Assembly (NCBI GenBank): GCA_003211335.1
Contig: QCTA01000014.1
Location: 1-18,310, forward strand
Length of the DNA stretch: 18,310 nucleotides
From: Prochlorococcus sp. AG-670-O11
GTDB lineage: Bacteria > Cyanobacteriota > Cyanobacteriia > PCC-6307 > Cyanobiaceae
Direction: 5' to 3'
Notes under the pieces: model-generated
Database searches by the model: none
What the model was told of the DNA's origin: nothing
What the model saw: the letters and a program-made list of their open reading frames with translations, nothing else
Shown here: in pieces, positions 15,588 through 18,310 of the stretch
Position numbering within the stretch: the first letter of the stretch is position 1
How the letters are laid out: the number at the start of each line of letters is the position of its first letter
Program-made: the position numbers and the translations under genes

Positions 15588-17072
15588 GTGACTAATTTAC
15601 AAGATAAAAAAATTGATAAACCTAAAAGTTTTAATAAAGAAGATTGGTCAAGTGCGTATCAAAATGTAGAAAAGGAGCTTACCAGTGAGCCTCTAAAAAT
15701 CAGCAAAGGTAATAATATTAATAATTTAAATGGAACATTATTAAGAAATGGACCAGGAATATTAGAGAGAGGTGGACAATGGGTTCATCATCCATTTGAT
15801 GGAGACGGAATGATAACATCCATAAAATTCGAAAATGGTCAGCCGTTCTTAACAAATAGATTTGTTAAAACTAAAGGCTATTTGGAAGAAGAAAAAATAA
15901 ATAAATTTATTTATAGAGGTGTTTTTGGTACACAAAAAAATGGAGGAATTTTAAATAATGCATTAGATCTAAAATTCAAGAATATCGCTAATACTCATGT
16001 CGTTAAATTAGGAGATGAAATTCTCGCATTATGGGAAGCAGCCGGTCCACATGCAATGGATCCTGATAGTCTGGACACTATTGGTTTAACAACATTAAAA
16101 GGGGTACTCAAGCCTAACGAAGCATTCAGTGCACATCCCAAAACAGACCTAAACTCAAATGCATCTTCAGAACTTTTAGTCACGTTTGGAGTACAAACCG
16201 GGCCAAAAAGTACCATTAGATTAATGGAATTTAATAATGCTGGTTTAAATTCTGGAGAGCTCATTTTCGACAGAAAAGATACTTTTAATGGCTTTGCATT
16301 CCTTCATGATTTCGCAATTACAACTAATTGGGCAATATTTTTGCAGAATGCCATTGATTTCAATCCTCTTCCATTTGTAATGGGTCAAAGAGGAGCAGCA
16401 CAATGTCTAAAGTCAAACCCAAATAAAAAGGCAAAGTTTTTTATCATCCCCAGAGAAAGTGGATTATTTAGAGGTCAGCCACCGTTAACAATAGATGCTC
16501 CAGAAGGATTCGTTTTTCATCATGTAAATGCATTTGAAAAAGATTCCAAAATCGTATTAGATAGTATTTTTTATGATGATTTCCCATCAGTTGGTCCAGA
16601 CGAGAATTTTAGGGATATTGACTTTGATAAATATCCAGAAGGAAAATTGAAAAGATCATTTATCGATCTAAAGAAAAAAAATTGTGAACTTGAAACTTTA
16701 AGTGAACAATGTTGTGAATTTGCTGTTGTTAATCCTAAAAACTTAGGACTAACAGCAACTTTTAGTTGGATGGCAAGCACATCTCAAAAACTTGGGAACG
16801 CTCCACTTCAAGCAATAAAAAAAATAAATTTAACTTCTAAGGAAGAGATTTCTTGGTCAGCAGGTCCAAGTGGATTCGTTAGTGAACCAATTATGGTTCC
16901 ATCAGAAAACTCTTCAAAAGAAGATGAGGGATTTTTATTTATACTTCTATGGAACGGAGAAAGAAGAGGAAGCGATTTAGTGATACTAGACGCAAAAGAC
17001 TTAAAAGAATTAGCTGTTTATGAATTACCTATTTCTATTCCACATGGCCTTCATGGATCTTGGGTTAATTGA
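15588..17072 (+). CDS. Carotenoid cleavage oxygenase (apocarotenoid oxygenase family)
   Basis: This non-heme iron enzyme cuts carotenoids or apocarotenoids at a double bond, often giving retinal-like products. Four iron-binding histidines are visible: His183 in FSAHPKTD, His240 in FLHDFAI, His311/312 in FVFHHVNAFE and His489 in GLHGSW near the end. HHPFDGDGM (about 67-75), the substrate-face motif, is present. I chose GTG at 15588 (494 residues), close to the 490 residues of the Synechocystis apocarotenoid oxygenase. A TTG at 15549 would add 13 residues unlike the family. It starts 72 bases after hisB and ends 2 bases before the convergent rdgB. The substrate is not determined. Confidence 0.9.
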   Translation: MTNLQDKKIDKPKSFNKEDWSSAYQNVEKELTSEPLKISKGNNINNLNGTLLRNGPGILERGGQWVHHPFDGDGMITSIKFENGQPFLTNRFVKTKGYLEEEKINKFIYRGVFGTQKNGGILNNALDLKFKNIANTHVVKLGDEILALWEAAGPHAMDPDSLDTIGLTTLKGVLKPNEAFSAHPKTDLNSNASSELLVTFGVQTGPKSTIRLMEFNNAGLNSGELIFDRKDTFNGFAFLHDFAITTNWAIFLQNAIDFNPLPFVMGQRGAAQCLKSNPNKKAKFFIIPRESGLFRGQPPLTIDAPEGFVFHHVNAFEKDSKIVLDSIFYDDFPSVGPDENFRDIDFDKYPEGKLKRSFIDLKKKNCELETLSEQCCEFAVVNPKNLGLTATFSWMASTSQKLGNAPLQAIKKINLTSKEEISWSAGPSGFVSEPIMVPSENSSKEDEGFLFILLWNGERRGSDLVILDAKDLKELAVYELPISIPHGLHGSWVN

Positions 17073-17074
17073 AG

Positions 17075-17650
17075 TCAAGAAAAAATTTCAAGCAAGTCTG
17101 GAATAATTTTTTTTAGTGCTTTACCTCTATGACTACAAGAGTCTTTAATAACATTATTCATTTCTGCGAAAGTTAATCTGGTAGATCTCTCCTCAAAAAT
17201 TGGGTCATACCCAAAACCCCCTTTCCCTCTAGGGCTTAGAATAATGTTTCCAAAACATTTAGCCTCTGATTCTAATATCACATCTCCAGAAGGAGAGCAA
17301 ACACAAACATTTGCAATAAAGAAAGCACCTCTATTTTTTTCTCCATCAAGTTCATTTAAGACTCTTTCTATTCTTTTTTGATCATTTTCTGCATATCTTG
17401 ATGAGTAAATTCCTGGCCTACCGTCCAAAGCATCAATACATATTCCTGAATCATCTGCAATAGCATAATTCCTCGTTTTTTTTGAAACTTCACTTGCTTT
17501 TTTGATTGCATTCTCCCTAAATGTTATCCCATTCTCCTCAACTTCTATTGATTCTGGTTGAAGCAATAATTGGCAATTTACATTTAATAGCAATTTTTTA
17601 TATTCTTCAATTTTACCTTGGTTTTTGCTTGCTAAATATAATTTTTTCAT
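17075..17650 (-). CDS. rdgB: XTP/dITP diphosphatase (RdgB/HAM1 family)
   Basis: This 191-residue house-cleaning enzyme hydrolyses non-canonical purine triphosphates (dITP, XTP) so they are not put into DNA or RNA. Visible motifs are LYLASKNQGKIEEYKKLL at the start, TFRENAIKKA, the metal site ADDSGICIDALDGRPGIYSS (66-84), GKGGFGYDPIF and the C-terminal CSHRGKALKK. Length is the family norm. Its ATG overlaps the stop of the upstream phosphohexomutase gene (ATGA), so the two are translationally coupled. Confidence 0.95.
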   Translation of the reverse strand: MKKLYLASKNQGKIEEYKKLLLNVNCQLLLQPESIEVEENGITFRENAIKKASEVSKKTRNYAIADDSGICIDALDGRPGIYSSRYAENDQKRIERVLNELDGEKNRGAFFIANVCVCSPSGDVILESEAKCFGNIILSPRGKGGFGYDPIFEERSTRLTFAEMNNVIKDSCSHRGKALKKIIPDLLEIFS

Positions 17651-18310
17651 TTTATATTTTTTACTTTATTTATGTATTTTTGACTCCATTCCAAAACCTC
17701 ATTTAAATCATTTTCAGATTTTGCCTCACAATACAATCTTAAAAGAGGCTCTGTTCCTGAGAACCTAAATAATAGCCAAAAATTATTATCCATTCTCAAT
17801 TTTATGCCGTCGATATTTGATACACTTTTTATACTATAGCCACATATTTTTGAAGGAATATTATTTTTAATATATTTTTCAAGAATTTCTTTTTCTGATT
17901 GATTTGGAAATTTAACATCAATTCTTCTATAAAAACTTGGACCAAAATTTTCTTGAATTTGATCTAAAGTTTCATATAAATATTTTGATTTTTCTGCGAT
18001 TCCATTTAGTAAAATCATAGCTGCATATAAAGCATCTCTCTCTGGCATAAAGTCTCCAAAACCTACCCCTCCTGATTCCTCTCCTCCAATAAATATTTTT
18101 TCTTTAATCATTTTTTTTGCGATATATTTAAAACCAACCGGCAGTTCAAAAACTTCTCTATCTTGATTTTTTGCGATATTACTAATTATGTCTGAACCAC
18201 TAACAGTTTTAAGTACTGGATATAAATTCTTATTCTTTTCTCCCAAATAACTTATAAAGAAAGGTAATAAAACTTGAGTACTACAAAATCTTCCTTTTTC
18301 ATCAATTACA
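17647..18310 (-). CDS. Phosphohexomutase (phosphoglucomutase/phosphomannomutase family), 3' part
   Basis: The reading frame is open from the right window edge, so only the C-terminal 221 or so codons are seen and the N-terminal catalytic serine and metal loop are outside. The visible part starts VIDEKGRFCSTQVLLPF, just after the expected metal-binding loop. It contains the sugar-binding loop FIGGEESGGVGFGDFMPERD and ends with the phosphate-binding motif FRFSGTEPLLRLYCEAKS. These motifs place it in the alpha-D-phosphohexomutase superfamily, which interconverts sugar 1- and 6-phosphates. Glucose, mannose or glucosamine preference cannot be decided from this portion. It overlaps rdgB by 4 bases. 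Confidence 0.9.
   Translation of the reverse strand, partial: VIDEKGRFCSTQVLLPFFISYLGEKNKNLYPVLKTVSGSDIISNIAKNQDREVFELPVGFKYIAKKMIKEKIFIGGEESGGVGFGDFMPERDALYAAMILLNGIAEKSKYLYETLDQIQENFGPSFYRRIDVKFPNQSEKEILEKYIKNNIPSKICGYSIKSVSNIDGIKLRMDNNFWLLFRFSGTEPLLRLYCEAKSENDLNEVLEWSQKYINKVKNIK

Noticed and set aside
1..18310. Mobile element, prophage, defence system or genomic island
   Set aside because: No transposase, integrase, tRNA-flanked insertion, direct repeats or composition break was seen. All genes but one fragment are recognised housekeeping families.

Overview
The window looks like ordinary core genome of a high-light-adapted Prochlorococcus. It is very AT-rich and tightly packed, with many non-ATG starts and few Shine-Dalgarno sites. 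The gene set is that of a marine picocyanobacterium: psbEFLJ, ycf48, a membrane-anchored rubredoxin, ndhCKJ, chlD, a photolyase and a carotenoid cleavage oxygenase. Genus-level placement rests on protein similarity that I recognise by eye, not on a search. I see no rRNA, tRNA, CRISPR array, insertion sequence, prophage or other mobile element.

Left part (1-2470, minus strand). This is a photosystem II block: rubA, ycf48, psbE, psbF, psbL, psbJ. At the far left edge psbJ runs directly into the C-terminal third of a 5'-methylthioadenosine phosphorylase (mtnP) gene. PsbJ loses its usual last residues and mtnP lacks its first two thirds. This junction is the most unusual thing in the window. It is either a real deletion or a chimeric assembly joint close to a contig end.

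Centre-left (2544-9503). Divergent from rubA lies ndhC-ndhK-ndhJ, encoding three NDH-1 subunits. A membrane-anchored YvcK/CofD-like protein converges on it. Divergent from yvcK is a two-gene lipid transport unit, an Mla/TGD-type ATPase followed by an MCE protein. chlD, a magnesium chelatase subunit for chlorophyll synthesis, converges on that pair.

Centre-right (9552-14000). folK, a NUDIX hydrolase and a CPD photolyase run rightward, the last two with a 4-base stop/start overlap. A DegT-type sugar aminotransferase overlaps the photolyase tail by 16 bases in convergent orientation. A thioredoxin-like protein follows on the same strand as the aminotransferase.

Right part (14107-18310). fabI (fatty acid synthesis), hisB (histidine synthesis) and an apocarotenoid oxygenase run rightward. 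They meet the leftward pair of a phosphohexomutase (5' end cut by the window edge) and rdgB (nucleotide pool sanitation).

The genes are mostly housekeeping: photosystem II assembly, cyclic electron flow, pigment synthesis, light-damage repair, lipid and amino acid metabolism. I find no convincing undescribed system. The observations worth checking are the psbJ/mtnP junction, the near-zero spacing between convergent genes, and a few unusual domain extensions.
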